A stretch of DNA of 64,000 bases, taken from the NCBI GenBank assembly GCA_037501455.1, contig CM074857.1, positions 103,139,501-103,203,500 on the forward strand, written 5' to 3'. Position numbers and translations under genes: made by a program. Positions 33,960 to 46,257 of this stretch are shown here, one piece after another (position 1 is the stretch's first letter; each line of letters starts with the position of its first letter). The notes under the pieces are model-generated. The model was not told the DNA's origin, searched no databases, and was given only the letters and a program-made list of their open reading frames with translations. The DNA comes from Lantana camara. Taxonomy: Eukaryota > Streptophyta > Magnoliopsida > Lamiales > Verbenaceae.

Positions 33960-34180
33960 GGGGAAAATTTTTTTGCCATCCGAACTATGGCCATTTTTAC
34001 AATTTGCCATCCAAACTAAACTTTGTTGCAAACTACCATCCCAAGTTTGCATTTTTCACAGATAACCATCTCAGTTCATTTATTAGTGGTTTAAGCTCTT
34101 TAAAAACTACACACGTGAGTTGCACATGACTTAAGTAAGGGTAGAATGGTCATTTAATTTATTTCTTTAATTACTTAAAC
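33960..34180 (+). repeat. Left TIR of the 4.6 kb MULE
   Basis: Aligns with the reverse complement of ~38345-38564, including GTGGTTTAAGCTCTTTAAAA. Confidence 0.88.
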
Positions 34181-35099
34181 TATTTATTTATATTATTTCA
34201 AATTCAATTCCTTTCATCTCTTTCATTTCATTAATTGAAAACTATTAGTACAGTAGCAGCCCAAACTACAACTCCATATAGCAATACGTCAAAGGTCTAT
34301 ATGAGATCAGATTAGCAATTGACTAGACTCCTGCATAGAGCAAACATATAAAAAATCAGATTATTGCAATTATTTATTTAAGCCAATTGAAAATAGCAAT
34401 TGTTTATTAGCAAGCCAAACTACAACTCCTGCATAGAGTAAACATTATCTGTATATGGATTATATCTTCATCAATACTTAGGAAATACTTAGCAAACATT
34501 AGTACAATAGCAAAATACATTTCAAATCCTCTTCATCAATAATGTACAATAGGAAGATTTCTGAATATTCATTCCATGAATTAATAAGAACACAACTTGA
34601 ACAAAGAATATAGCAAAATACAGTAACAATAACTTCACTCTCCATGTCCAAACACTAAACAATATTCACTTTTTCACTAATACAATATCACAACAGAAGT
34701 TTATACAACAAGAAGATTAATTCTCTTTTTCAATAATAAAACATCACAAAAACTAACAGTAGTTTCAGATCATATGACAAACAACTTGAATCATCATTGA
34801 TAAAAAGTTTTGAACATTCATTACGAAACATTGAAAAAGAATGGCCACTGTTTGCCTTACAATTCATTCATAGACAAAAACTGATAATCATTCACTAGTT
34901 TTTGATGATTTATAAACATCACACACAAAAAAGAAAGAGATCATAATCAATCACACTATTGATTACATCCAACCACTTGTTCTCCTTCCTTGACAAATCC
35001 CTTATTCTTAGGTTGTTGTGCATTTTTTCCTGTTGAGAATCTAACATCCTGTGTGATTGAACTTCCAGTTGGCTTCCATGGTGGTTTCGAAAGCGCATT
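34181..35099. other. 3' flank inside the MULE
   Basis: AT-rich DNA downstream of the transposase, with no other gene seen. Direct repeats of words around CTGCATAGAG (near 34332 and 34428) suggest small internal duplication. Confidence 0.45.
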
Positions 35100-37736
35100 T
35101 CACTGTTGAGTAGATTGAGTTCCAGGGATTCCAGTTGTCTTCAACATTATTCCCTGTTCAGTATCTTTTTTATGAACTTTCTCCAAAACTTTTCTATGCA
35201 CTGGCAACTTTCTCTTGACACCCAATGTCTTCTTCACGACATTTAGATGAACAACACTTACATTTGTAGTATTAGCAACAACCTCTTTTGTTTTTGGAAT
35301 CTGAATGAACATCATGAAGTTTCATGTTAAAACATTGCAACTATAAACTACAAATAAAAAAGCACAAGGATGTACCTTCATTTTGGAGACACTGCCTTCA
35401 GATATCTAGTCCAGCTCTATCAGACTCCACTGGTAGTTTAGTTGGACATGCTCTCTTATTGTGATTCTTCTTGCCACAAAGGCCACAAGTTATAACAATA
35501 CCTTTTTTGCTCATTTTTGTAGAAGCTTCACTTCCAATCTTGCTTTTTTCCTTTTGTTTCAATTCATCTGCATTTTTTTTCCTATTGTACTTCTTAGGTC
35601 TCCCAGGAAGTCTTGTTGGCACTAGAGGTTGCAAAGAAGCATGTGGTGTCTGTGGCCACATGTCACTATCATCCAAGGTAGCCATCAAATAACTATATGT
35701 ATTCATGAATGTATTCCGAGAATATAATTCATCAACATGATCTTCTGGTTCCTGACCCAAAAACCACATTCCAGATATAGTATGGGGACAAGGTATCCCA
35801 GTGAGCTCCCATCTCCTGCAACTACATGTTTTTTCAGTTAAGTTGAGCTTGAATCTAGAACCATAGCAGCTCTCAATCTCGAAGTGATCTAATCCATTCC
35901 ATTGAGCAATGTAATCCATGGATTTTTTTTTCAATTCCTCAAGAAGTTTGTTGATCTTGGGACACAAATTACCACCCGTGTAACTCTTCATCTTATCTCG
36001 TCTAACATGGATCCTCTTCATTAAAGTGTGTCTTATTATCTCTAACATTGAAATTATAGGCGTGCTCCTTGCTTTCAAAATCATAGAGTTGAAGCTGTCA
36101 GACATATTATTCAAGAGTACATCTGTCTTACAAAGAGTTCTAAAGTGTGATTTTGACCAATGCTAAGGAGGTTTTGCAGCCAACCATTCATAAGCTCCCT
36201 GATCCCTCTCTTTCATTTCTTTCATATATTTTTCAAAATCCACAACTCTAGTAGATCTTGCAGTTTTCCACAGGAGGTCCTTCAAGACTAACCCCTTGTG
36301 ATTTTATTTAAAATTTTTGTACAAATGCATTACACAGAATCTATGCTCACATTCTGGAAGTAGTATGTCAATGGCCTCTATTGAGCCTTTCTGTTTGTCA
36401 GAAACAATTGTCCATCTTCCTCCATTTTCAATATTCAAGTCTTGAATGACTAGACTCATGAACCAAGCCCATGACTTGAATTTCTCTTTCTCCACCACAA
36501 CATAGCAAAGGGATATATTGAGTTGTTACCATCCATCCCAACTGCGGTCAAGAGTATACCACCTGATTGAGTTTTCAAATGACAGCCATCGAGAAAAATA
36601 ACAGGTCTGCACCCTTCAAGAAAGCCTTTCCTCAATGTACTCCATCCAATATACATTCTCTTAAACTTTGGCAAATCACCAACCAACTTGCATTTGATAT
36701 TTACTGTATTCTCAGGATCTGCTCTTTTAATTTCAGCTGCATATGACCAAAGCTTAGCATACTCTTCTTTCTCAGTGGAATTGCCCATTGCAAACACAAT
36801 TTTTTTAGCTCTGTACATTTGATGTGGCTGGAAATGCAATTTAACATCATGTTGAAGCACATACATCATGGAATCCACAGGCCATGATGGATCAGACCAA
36901 ATTTTATCTTTATACCTTTCAGCTATCCATTTAGCATTATCAGCACTGACCTTTTACTTCCGTGGACACTTATGTCTGGGATTATATGTCTTTACCTGCA
37001 TTGTTTCCTCACTAGGCACACTGGAGGCATATATAACCCAAGGACATGATTTGTGTTTACATTTTGCCTGAACTTTGTTCTTGTCATTCAAAGGAAACCT
37101 GATTTGTCTGGCCAAATTGATTGCATTTTGTCTCACAGCTTTTCTAAAAGATGCAGCATCTGGAAATTGTTTGCTAAGCTCAAACTTAGGGTTTAATTCT
37201 TCAGTCTTCTGGTTTACAACAGAAAAACCCCTATGTAGATTTACCAATTTATTAGTAACCTTTTCACTACTAGTGCCTTCCCCAGGATTTGTAGTGATTG
37301 TACCCAAATTTGCACCCCATTCAACATCTGGGTCAATAAACTCTTCATACAGTATATCATCATCACTTATTTCATACTCACTGTCAATTAAACAATCAGA
37401 ATCTTGAGAGTCACTCCCAACAGAGGTATTATCATCACTATCACTACCATTATTCATGTTATCTTGTATGTCAAATTCTATGTAAGCATGTTGATCATCC
37501 ACATTAACATTTTCAGCTTGACTCTCTACACAATAATCTCCTACATCATTACGAACTTGACTTACAGAGACTTCTTCTATTTCTTCTTCTAAATTGTTAG
37601 CATGCTCAACAAACACTCCAGCCATTTTATTGTTGTCAACAAAATTAATGAGATTCACAGCATCCAAATCAGACTCCAAGACACTTAAACAGTCTGCATC
37701 ATTCATCCCAACCTCTAGCCAAGGATCGAATCTCAA
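35100..37736 (-). pseudogene. MURA-type transposase pseudogene
   Basis: From ATG 37736: an acidic N terminus, a MuDR-type region with KCKHKSCPWVIYAS near 37050, then the MULE catalytic region with FLDGCHLK (~36570), VSDKQKG (~36390) and CEHRFCVMHLYKNFK (~36310). A SWIM zinc finger (CSCRRWELTGIPCPH, ~35800) and a CCHC knuckle (CGLCGKKNHNKRAC, ~35470) follow. The main frame ends at 35398; the frame at 35100-35315 may be a last exon. In-frame stops at 36954-36956, 36304-36306 and ~36162, and a one-base frameshift near 36500, disable it. The protein would bind the long TIRs and catalyse transposition. A host-domesticated (FAR1/MUSTANG-like) role is unlikely given the breaks. Confidence 0.88.
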
Positions 37737-38344
37737 TCATAGAAATTTAATCACTATTGCAATAATCTATATAACCAAACTCACCACCATAATATATACG
37801 CTTGCCCAAGTTATGCATGAAACGGCCAGAGTAGCGCATTTGGATAGTTAAATTCTCACGTACGTTGCCTGTCATAAGAGAGACTTAGAAGATTTATTAA
37901 AGTTGAAAAACGACATGTGGGGACCAAAATTTGTAAGTTGAAGGTACAAAACGACATTAAAATATGTTTATTAAAGTTGAAAAACGACATGTCAGAGACT
38001 GCTTGGACCACAAAACACTGATAACAAAACAATGGATGACCAATTTCTTGTATAAACCAAGCAAACCCTTTTAAAATAACACAAAATCTCCCAACCGTAC
38101 CGATAAAAGAAAATCGAAAAGATCTAATTTTTGCAGTCAATAAATTTAAATAAACTCACCATAATCTGGTGTAAATCTGCCTCTAGGAATCTTGAACTTC
38201 ATTTTTTACCTTAAAACCCAAGGCATTGTATGATTTTTTTTTGGAGAAGATTGCTCAAGGCTTCAAGCTTAGTGACGTTATGTCTGTTCTCTCCAGCACT
38301 TAGATAAATATTGAACAAAATTAATCTAAACAAACCCTAATACA

Positions 38345-38564
38345 TGCGTGAATTAAAGAAATAAATTAAATGATCATTCTACCCTTACTTAAGTCATGTG
38401 CAACTCACGTGTGTGGTTTTTAAAGAGCTAAAACCACTAATAAATGAACTGAGATGGTTATTTGTGAAAAATGCAGACTTGGGATGGTAGTTTGCAACAA
38501 AGTTTAGTTCGGATGGCAAATTGTAAAAATGGTTATAGTTCGGATAGCAAAAAAATTTTTCCCC
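38345..38564 (-). repeat. Right TIR of the 4.6 kb MULE
   Basis: Reverse-complement partner of 33960-34180; ends at CCCC before TAAAATTAA. Confidence 0.88.
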
Positions 38565-38573
38565 TAAAATTAA

Positions 38574-39218
38574 TGTGAATTAACAAATGAAAGATGGATT
38601 ACATCATTTCATAGACGAGGAGGCTCTTCAAGATCAGGAGGATGACCCGGACGTGATGATGTTGGAATATTTCTTATTAGACTTCTATTAATTGATGATT
38701 GTACTAAATAAAATGGCTAAATAATACGATTAATAAGACAAGACTAATCAGACCAATTTAATTGACCCACTTTTGTTAAGGGCTTGATTTGATAGTCGTG
38801 GTCCTACAGTTGGTGTAGGCCAAATCTAGAAAACCCTTGATGGGAGGGCTTTTAGGGATTTATATATCGTGACTAGGTCCCCTCTCCACTCCACGTTCTG
38901 ATATCTGCTTTCCCATTGTAGCTCTCAAACTGGATGCATATATGTATGACCCACTTTTACGACTTTACATTCTTGTCATCAGATTTACTGTTTCTCTTGT
39001 TTGTTACATTTAAAGTCTATAAAGTCGCTTCAAGATACCAGTAGGACCATAACTTAACACGTTATTTACTTGCATCTTTACCTGCTCTATCCTTGCCATA
39101 ACCTGTAAGATATTGTGTTTGCTGATTGCTATTATTTGAATTCAATCTCCGTGGTCATTTGCAAGTTATTCTTAACCATCATGCATCATACTCCCTATAA
39201 AGGTGATTGCAGTTTATA
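38574..39218 (+). other. Leader-like DNA before the Ty3 gag remnant
   Basis: No gene seen. TGTTGGAATATTTC at ~38663 could be an LTR start, but there is no partner, PBS or TSD, so I do not call an LTR. Confidence 0.35.
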
Positions 39219-40262
39219 ATGTCTCCCCGAAAAACCACCCAAGATAGCACTCCACCCAAGTTCAGCTGGAGGAAACTCTGAGTTGGTAGATACTTTAAAG
39301 GAAATAGTGCAATCATGCGCCAACGGATCGAAATGTAACAATGAGAAATCTTTGAAGAAGTTCCTACTAATGAATCCACCTAAGTTCTTTAGCGAACCCA
39401 ACGATGTTAAGGCTGAAAATTGGATAGCAAGTATCAGAAAATCTTTGAAGCAATAGGTATCTCTCCTAAAAAACTTGAAAGGCTTCAATATGCAGTTTTC
39501 ATGTTAGAAGGGGTGGCCTTAAGTTGGTGGAAATATATAAAGCGAGTTTGGGCAGAAAGTCGAGTTAAATATGGATGGGCTGACTTTGTAAAAGTGTTTC
39601 ATAACAAGTATATCCCTCAGGTTACTAGGGATGCCCGAGAAGCGGAATTTATGAATCTCGTGTAAGGAAATGCATCAGTGGCAGAATATGAAGTTAAGTT
39701 CGTCAGACTAATTCAGTATGCCCCACATATCTTAAATGATGAGCGGCGCAAAATCAAACGATTTGTTGATGGTCTTAGATCGGATCTCCAATGGGCACAT
39801 AGAGAAGTTCGACTAGCCAATAGTCGCTCCTGACTTCCTTATAAGCCATCCCAAGGATCCAAACATCTGGCTGGACCATCTAGTCAACCCAAGGAAAGAA
39901 ACTAGTGCAATCCTGGCCCAGGTCTCAACAAGCATAACCAAAACCTGAAGAGGATATTGTTTGTGAATACTATCGCAAGAAACAACATACTGAAAAAGAA
40001 TGCTGAAAGAAGGGCGGCGCATGTATGTGGTGTGGAAACCTTGACCATCAAATTGAAAACTGCCCAAGAGGACCAAAACAGAGGGGTAGAGGAAAGGCTA
40101 TGGAAGGAACATTTGGAAAGCCATTGGTCAAAGGACGAGCTTATGCAGTGGAAGACGAAGTGTCACCTCGGGGAGCTACCCCTAGTGACCGTATATAATA
40201 AGCGAGGGGTCATACCTCTCCCTGGGAGGTCTTCTCCCTGTCACTTGGTGTGGAGCAACTAA
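39219..40262 (+). pseudogene. Decayed Ty3-type gag
   Basis: From ATG 39219 (MSPRKTTQ), shifting frames encode MNPPKFFSEPNDVKAENW, an LSWWKYIKRVWAE core, FHNKYIPQVTRDAREAEFM and YAPHILNDERRKIKRFVDGL. These match the capsid order of the E1 gag. A zinc knuckle follows (CMWCGNLDHQIENC, near 40018-40059). At least two frameshifts and several stops break it, and no pol follows. It is a remnant of an older element related to E1. Confidence 0.85.
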
Positions 40263-40499
40263 CCTCCAGTTAAACCACTACCAAGATCTATGAGGCGGTC
40301 TGTATAATAACAACCCTCGACCCGATACCTTCTGAGTTAATTACTTCTACGGATACCACCTGGGCCCATAATAATAATAAGAAATAACTATTTTGCTTGC
40401 AATGCCAGGAATCAATTTCTATAGTAATTGGACTAAAATATACAATGTCTGAATAAAACTTCTGATTCCGACATAAAAGTGTTTTTCCTCTTAAAAAGG
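40263..40499. other. Unassigned sequence left of the solo Athila-like LTR
   Basis: No gene is seen. It may be further debris of the Ty3 element. Confidence 0.4.
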
Positions 40500-40504
40500 G
40501 ATAT

Positions 40505-42196
40505 TGACAGGTGTCGAATCTATCATAATAAATTATAATCTGGTTTACTACTAAAGTATAGTATGGCGCAAACGGGTCGAATACACAGAGATTGGGAGAA
40601 AATAATTCCAATTAATCACATGGGAAATTCACTAAAATTAACAAGTAAAATCGGGGGTTTTAAGAATTTAATTAAACTAATTAAACTAACTAACAATTAA
40701 ATTAAACTAAACTAGAGAAAACAATAGATAACTTGAGAGTTGGTTTTGATGAATCAGCGGAAAAAACAATACTTAGCTAAGAATCACAATTTAGTTTAGA
40801 CATCGATCATGGACGCAAAAATAAATTCAAGTATTCAAGTAGATTAGCTATAGCAGATAGAGACACTCGACACTGCCTCGTTTTCTCTTAAATCATAGAA
40901 TAATCTAGAGACACTCGACAATTATTCCCTAATCAATTCACAACCCCTAGAGACACTTGACAGGATTTAATGAATCGACAACATTAATAATCAAGAAAAC
41001 ACTAATCCGAATTAACCTAGTCACGACACGTCCAAGATTTATACCCGATTATTAACTCCATTAACAAGTTGAGAACTGCAACCAGTCCTTCTCGTTAATG
41101 TACCACTAATTATCTATCAAGCATTACATAAACTTCATACAATCAAGATTGATGATATGCGATAAACCTACTTAGATGATCCGACCGTAATCACTTAAGC
41201 AAATAAATCACAATAACATGACACTCGGAGAATTAATAAATACTTGAAATTAAATTAAATTATAAGAACAACTTAAGTCTCACGATGTCAAAACTAAATC
41301 ATAAATTCCTATCTAAGTATTAAGAAAATTAGCTACTCATGAAAATCATGTCCAAAAACATAAAATAAATCAAAAGATCTAAATAAAACTAAAGGAATTA
41401 AAAATAAAGGAAGAAGAATTTTGTCGCCGATGATCCCGAACGACTCGGCGCTGTTGCTCCCCAAGGTGGCGTGAAAAGCTCCCAAAAGTATTACGTCCCT
41501 TGCGCAGCTGCTGTCCCATATAAATACATGTCCCCAGCCTTGTTTCCAAACTAGAATCCTTAACCTCATGCAAATCGGACTACAAATCCTTGTCCAAATT
41601 GGACTTAATTCTTGCCCTCCAAGTTCAGAAGATAGCCCACAATACTAGGCCTTCTCACATTAAACTCCAAATAAAAGTGTAGCCCGCCCCAATTAGCTTA
41701 TTAATAAAATCCATTGCCCAACAAAGTGAATTGGGCTTCTTCTATCAAATTCCATGCACGCAGCCCACTTCTTAAATAAAACAAATCAGCACTAAGTTAA
41801 TCCATTCCTACATAATTGAATTCCAAGGCGTGTGTAGTGCATTCTTCAGCCCACTACTCCCCCAAAAAAATGTGCACGCATGCAGAACTGCAACATTGCT
41901 TCCCAATTGCATCCCAACTACGCCTTCAAGCCTCTACTAACTTGGAGACTCCTCTCGGCCTAATAGGAATAGGCCCAAAACCAGAATAAATCAAGCTGCG
42001 TCCACTATCCACAACTAATGCACAAGTCCAGCCCCATAATTCCTTTATAATCGGGCCATAAGCATCCCAATTCAATAAAAATGACCCAACTGCACTCAAA
42101 TCACAAAAACACATCACGACACCAATTTTTATCAATTGGAAACACTAAAAATAAGGCCACACACTCATGAATATTCGAGAATTACGCACACTATCA
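40505..42196 (-). mobile_element. Athila-like solo LTR (1692 bp), TSD GATAT
   Basis: Read on the plus strand it starts TGACAGGTGTCGAATC and ends CACTATCA, the reverse of an Athila LTR (TGATA..ACACCTGTCA). GATAT lies on both sides (40500-40504 and 42197-42201). The words GAGACACTCGACA repeat around 40860-40960, as they do inverted in the Athila LTRs at 47430 and 58240. No internal region remains. Confidence 0.92.
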
Positions 42197-42201
42197 GATA
42201 T

Positions 42202-42552
42202 TATATTATAGTAATATGTATGTAAGACAGTAATTCAAAATAATAGGTAGGCTTTGAAACCATTTTTATATAGATACGTATGTATAGGCAAGATTCCAGT
42301 TGAAAACATTCTAACCCTCACTTAGTACCGAACCTAAACCTTCATATACTCTTTATGGAACCTTGGAAAACTAGATCCTGCACTTTCCCAATTCATATCC
42401 TAGCTTCCTTTTACGTATTTTATATTTTTGAAAATTTCAAACCTTTACTACTTTAACTTTAAACGTTTAAACGTTTGAATGCATAAGCTCCTATATCACA
42501 TATACACCTAAATACCTTATAATTATACACCTACCCTACCCTACCTTATGAG
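42202..42552. other. Unassigned sequence
   Basis: AT-rich with no gene. Probably continuation of the sequence at 40263-40499 that the solo LTR split. Confidence 0.4.
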
Positions 42553-42963
42553 TAGTGGCCGAACCAGAAATTTCATTCGGGGGGGGGGGGGGGGGGGTTG
42601 ACCAAAGTATAATACTAAAAAAAAATAACGAGTGAAATTCAACTATTTTTTTTAAAGTACTTACAAGTTTATATCTCACAAATGTCCAATTCGGTTACCC
42701 ATATTCTGAAAACGATGCTTAATCAAATCATTGGAAACACTTTCTAACGAATCATTTTCAATATATGTAACTAAACAATCATTCAACAATTCATTGTCCA
42801 TCCTATTCCTCAACCGATTTTTGATGTATTTCATTGCAGAAAAATGCTCTTTTTGTAAAAAGGTTATTCATTTCTTGAAGTTGCATACTAATCACTTGAT
42901 TAAAAATCTCTACCGAAATCGACGTGCATTAGTAATTTATTGAGTCTTCCGATGAATCTTTTG
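42553..42963 (-). pseudogene. hAT element 3' end: dimerisation-domain remnant with poly-G and TIR-like tip
   Basis: TAGTGGCCGAACCAGAA at 42553 resembles the tip of plant hAT elements and is followed by 19 G residues (42579-42597). On the minus strand, 42676-42933 encodes VISMQLQEMNNLF joined to KRAFSAMKYIKNRLRNRM and a stop after GNRIGHL. This is the C-terminal dimerisation region of TTF-type hAT transposases, with most of the preceding domain deleted. No matching opposite TIR was found. Confidence 0.7.
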
Positions 42964-43518
42964 ATTTTTTGATGAGAAACTTGTCCATATTAATAATTGA
43001 TAAAACAAACCCTAGTTAAAAGATAAAAGAAAGTAAAATTAATTTTAAATTTCTACTCAATTTTCAAATAAAAAATAAAAAAGGAAGCCCACAAATTAAT
43101 GCTAAATGACTATTATACCCTTAAATATTAAAATAAAAATAAAAATGAAAATAAACATATTTATGAAAAAGTCCGAAATTGAGAATCGATTTGAAAGCAA
43201 AAATCCTAAAATAGTTCTCACCTTCCATTGGTGTCTCTAACCTTCCGCCACCGTCAGCGCCGCCTTTTCCAGCCGCGATCAGTGCGCACTCTGGCCTCGA
43301 CCAACGCCTACTCCAGTAGTCTTTGGCATGTTCAAAAGACTGTTCAAAAGACTCTGACTCTAGCCACTGCCGTTGCTCACCGGCAGATTCAGCCTCCAGG
43401 CCTTCCAATAAGCACAAAAATCTTACTTTTCTTTCATTTTGAAACGGGTACGCCTCTTTTTAAAAAATCTGACTGGCATTCCTTTGATGGATTTTTGAAA
43501 TTGTTATGTTTTAGTGAA
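42964..43518. other. Unassigned sequence with a short coding-like block
   Basis: A GC-richer block at 43210-43410 yields frames on both strands, but none shows a known family. The frame 43228-43575 crosses into the LTR and is not a gene. Confidence 0.4.
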
Positions 43519-44400
43519 AAATATGTTAGGAATATTGCCCTTAAAGCAGATGTTTGCTCTACCATTTCCTTGTAAAATCACAAACAGTCTTTGAATAATA
43601 TACGAAATGATTTTGTTCATAGGCAATCACTTCTTTATGTGCTTATTTATGTCTGTTTGGGTTGACTGTGTTTTTCATGTATTGAACTCCCCTAATCCGA
43701 TGAGGCCGTTAATAACTTTGTCGTTATGGGAACGACACATGAAACAAGTTCTTAACTCCATAGGCGAGGATTAGAAACTTCTCCAAGTCAATGAGTCCGA
43801 CAGACAGTGGGAGTGTTGACCTTGACTCTGCTAAGACTTGCTTATATGATTATGTCCTTTTGAAGGATCACTCAGTTTCATGGAGTGATAAGTGCATGCG
43901 TTCATGCGTTCATAATACATAAGGGTGATTGTTACAAGAACTTCATCACTGAGATGTCCTGTGTGAGAACATTCCTAAATGGGAAAGGAAGTTTCCTGAA
44001 ACTTTCAGATTAGGAAATAACTCACAGGTCAATGACGTGATTCACTAATCCTTAGACTTGAGATTCTGTAATATCTCATATGAGCTAACTCTATAATCTT
44101 TGATATAGGCTCAAAAGGGTGTCGCAATATAGACACCTGAACCACGGCCTATGTTGGGATTACACAAGTGGCATATGTAGAATTAGTAGAATCGATAAAG
44201 GACCTACACTTTTTAAGAACAAGAATGATCTCTTACTGATTGAGTTGTTCATAGTCCATTAAACATTAAGCCCTTGGCCAAGGTGGATAAAAGATCAAGA
44301 CATCTAGAAAATGGGGTTTTCTAGGATTAAGATCGAAATGGATATGAAACGAACTTAACTTTAAAGATCAAGAATATTTGGGCCCTGAGATATTCCCATG

Positions 44401-46257
44401 CACATTCTAGAAATATGATTTTGGGACATTTTGTGACTCAAATTGCTGTGAATGGACGTTTGATTGATTTGAATGAGCCACATTTACCTGCCTCTGTTAA
44501 CATGCGACCTTTGAATTTACAATGCCTTGACAATATGTGTATGTTGTCAAAAATCGGTGAAAGGTATTCTTTGTGTCGTGCAGGTATATTACCAAAGGAT
44601 GTTCCCAAGGTGTTTAAAGAGAAACAAGCACAACACATTCCAGCTCATACGAATGAAGCCTTCACATCACAGCCGCCCGTGGGATCGTGCAACCATGATC
44701 GGGACATTGCCTATATCAAGAAGAGCATAGATCTGATCCTCGGGTTTCTCCACATTGCTCCACCCCCTTATTGAGCCGCTCGGCCCACCCCCGCACATCA
44801 GGGAAGTCCTCTTACTTTTCTTTTTCATGCTTTGAGGACATAGCATGTTTTAAGTGTGGGGGGAGTTTTAGTGCTTTATTAGAATTATTTACGCATGATT
44901 AGGCGTGTTTTAAGGGGTTTAGTGGCTGCTTTCAGTTGTATATATGCTGAAAATTTATGAAATTTGGGTGTTGATTTTGTGCATGATTTAGGGCTATTTT
45001 AGAGCTGAATTTGATGTCTTTTTGGTAAAATTTGAAGGGTGTGAATAGTAATTCTTAGGGCTGTTAGGAAGGCTGATATTTCGGAACTTATTTTGACGAA
45101 TTTTGAAGCAGAATTTTCTGTTTTTTTTTTTTGCTGTGTTGTTGCTGAATATTGTGCTTAAATGTGAGGATGTTGATAATTGTGGAAATATGTTGCCCGT
45201 TTTGAACGCTTTCTATTAGGTTTGATTGTTGAATTTTTGCTAGAATGAGCTAGGCTTATTAAATGCATGAAATTTGTGTGGAATTTGATGACTTAGTATA
45301 ATCTTATACCCTCATTTCTTACGCACCATTGAATGAATTAATGTACTTTGCTTAGATAGAAAAATCCGTTGTCGGTGGTAAGCCTTTTCTTAATCCTTTC
45401 ACAAATAAAATTGTCCCGTTTGACCCCGCTGAGCCTGAATGTTGTGCAAAATTTCTTCTTAGCCACGTTACAAGCCGAAGCACAACATTATTATCCCTGC
45501 CCTATTTTGAATCACACCTTGCTTGCTCATTTGGGTTGGAAATTTTAGATGTCTTGGGCTCCTTTGTATTCTCCATTGTGCTTGAACTTTGAGAAAATAT
45601 TGTATATTGTTGAAGATGAAATGAGAAAAGAAAAATAATGAGAGAAAAAGAAGTCAAAAGAAAAGAGAAAAAAAATGAGCAGAAAAAAGAAAAGAACTGA
45701 AAAATTGCAAAGAAAGAGGAAAATAAGAGTGTGCTTTGAGTACCAAAAGTTCGATGAGTGAAAAAGGAGGGAAATTAGTTGTATAAGGCAAAATAAGGGG
45801 GGTCCAGTAGATGAAAAGGGAATTACTATGGGTTTTATTGTAAAGTGTGTAAGCTCGGTGTGTTAGCTACTAAATTCCAAATTTTCCTAACCTTTAACCC
45901 AAGCCTTACATTACAAGCTTGAAAGACCTATCGATCTCGAGTCATGAGTTAACTACATTAGTGGAGATTGGAGTGAAGGACGCATTCGAAATTGATAATT
46001 AGTACTTAGGCGAAAATCATAGACTAATCAATCTAGTCTTTGTATATTCTTTTGTTCAGTTCACACTACATTACACGAGGGTATGCTATTTATACTAATT
46101 TGTTGAATTTTGTGCAATTGAGTAGTGTGTTGATGAGCTAGACTTGTTTAGGCGGGAATTCGATGATTGCCTTTGTGATTGTGTTTGATGGGTGATGTTA
46201 TTTCTATTGATTTTCATAATTCCTCGAGGACGAGTAATGGGCTAGTGTGGGGGGATT
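44401..46257 (+). pseudogene. Truncated 3' internal segment of a first Athila unit
   Basis: 44415-44774 encodes the last 119 residues of the ORF3 product (ILGHFVTQIAVNGRLIDLNE to LHIAPPPY). The remaining ~1.5 kb is the non-coding 3' tail with a purine-rich run (~45620-45730) and the purine tract GTGTGGGGGGATT at 46245-46257. Confidence 0.85.

Larger units (their letters stand above)
33960..38564 (-). mobile_element. Mutator-like element with MURA-type gene (4605 bp)
   Basis: Inverted repeats of about 215-220 bp begin GGGGAAAATTTTTTTGCC (left) and end AAATTTTTCCCC (right). Flanks AAAAATTAA and TAAAATTAA agree at 8 of 9 bases, matching the MULE TSD length. Inside is a decayed MURA-type transposase. 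The TIR sequences stay very similar to each other, so decay of the gene is not much older than the insertion. Confidence 0.9.

Noticed and set aside
33960..38564. Domesticated FAR1/MUSTANG-like host gene
   Set aside because: Long TIRs and target repeats show a mobile element, and several stops break the gene.
38663..39060. LTR before the Ty3 gag remnant
   Set aside because: Only a TGTTGG start was seen; no partner, PBS or TSD.
43228..43575. 115-codon frame as a gene
   Set aside because: It crosses the border of the LTR at 43524, and the sequence before it fits no family.
44401..46257. A separate Athila insertion from the one at 46258
   Set aside because: It is continuous with LTR A exactly as internal sequence is with LTR B, so it is the neighbour unit of a tandem.
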